This document shows, piece after piece, positions 5,770 through 5,865 of a DNA stretch of 5,865 bases. Under the pieces are notes generated by a model. The model was not told the DNA's origin. It searched no databases and worked only from the letters and a program-made list of their open reading frames with translations. Numbering within the stretch: position 1 is the first letter of the stretch; every line of letters begins with the position of its first letter. A program made the translations under genes and the position numbers. This DNA is from Myxococcales bacterium (GTDB taxonomy: Bacteria; Myxococcota; Myxococcia; Myxococcales; Myxococcaceae): the NCBI GenBank assembly GCA_003153055.1, contig PMBV01000292.1, forward strand, positions 17,784 to 23,648. Direction: 5' to 3'.

Positions 5770-5865
5770 TCAGAATGCCCCGGTCCGCGGTCGAATGTTC
5801 CTCAGCACCAAGTCCCACACCTCGAGCGCTTCGTCATCAGACAGGAAGACCCGCTTGTCCTTTGA
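5770..5865 (-). CDS. C-terminal end of an unrecognised protein (5' part outside window)
   Basis: An open frame enters from the right edge and gives 31 residues before TGA at 5772-5770. The sequence reads KDKRVFLSDDEALEVWDLVL and then RNIRPRTGAF. It looks like a mixed acidic/hydrophobic helix ending in a short basic tail. The other two minus-strand frames hit stops within 31 codons without a coherent look. The hairpin just after the stop supports a true gene end. I do not recognise the family, and the fragment is too short to exclude chance; third positions are G/C-rich but less so than in the pump genes. Confidence -1.
   Translation of the reverse strand, partial: SKDKRVFLSDDEALEVWDLVLRNIRPRTGAF

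Noticed and set aside
1..5865. tRNA, rRNA, CRISPR array, insertion sequence or attachment site
   Set aside because: Reading both strands by eye showed no such structure; the only phased repeats are the short operator-like cores.

Overview
This is a GC-rich bacterial window from a Gram-negative organism: it encodes an inner-membrane pump, a periplasmic adaptor and an outer-membrane channel. The strong G/C third-position bias, the long antisense ORFs that this bias creates, and GTG/ATG starts without clear Shine-Dalgarno sites would fit Myxococcota. That placement is inference from style only. Every gene I can support lies on the minus strand, so transcription runs right to left.

Layout in transcription order. 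(1) 5865-5770: the last 31 codons of an unrecognised gene, followed by a GC-rich hairpin (5764-5735). (2) 5769-5612: a non-coding stretch of about 158 bp carrying three copies of a 9-bp element ending in G(C/T)TCGT, spaced exactly 21 bp apart. (3) 5611-4532: a LytS/YehU-type (His_kinase/HATPase_c) sensor kinase with four or so membrane segments. (4) 4539-3763: a LytTR-family response regulator, overlapping the kinase by 8 bp. (5) 3762-3658: about 105 non-coding bp with three copies of GCTCGT, again exactly 21 bp apart. (6) 3657-2374: a TolC-family outer-membrane channel. (7) 2377-1175: an MdtA-like periplasmic adaptor. (8) 1178 to beyond position 1: an MdtB-like RND permease, cut by the window edge after 392 codons.

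The kinase and regulator form one two-gene unit. The channel, adaptor and permease form a second unit in which each stop codon overlaps the next start by 4 bp. Together they make a tripartite drug/metabolite efflux pump next to its probable signalling pair.

The most interesting observation is the phased repeat. Five exact copies and one 5-of-6 copy of GCTCGT sit in the two intergenic gaps, always at a 21-bp step. The rest of the window has only three isolated exact copies by eye, all inside genes. LytTR-domain regulators are known to bind 9-bp direct repeats separated by 12-13 bp, which is the same 21-22 bp period, and the best copies here match 8 of 9 positions of the published AgrA/LytTR consensus. 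I infer that the regulator controls both its own promoter and the pump operon through a GC-adapted LytTR box array.
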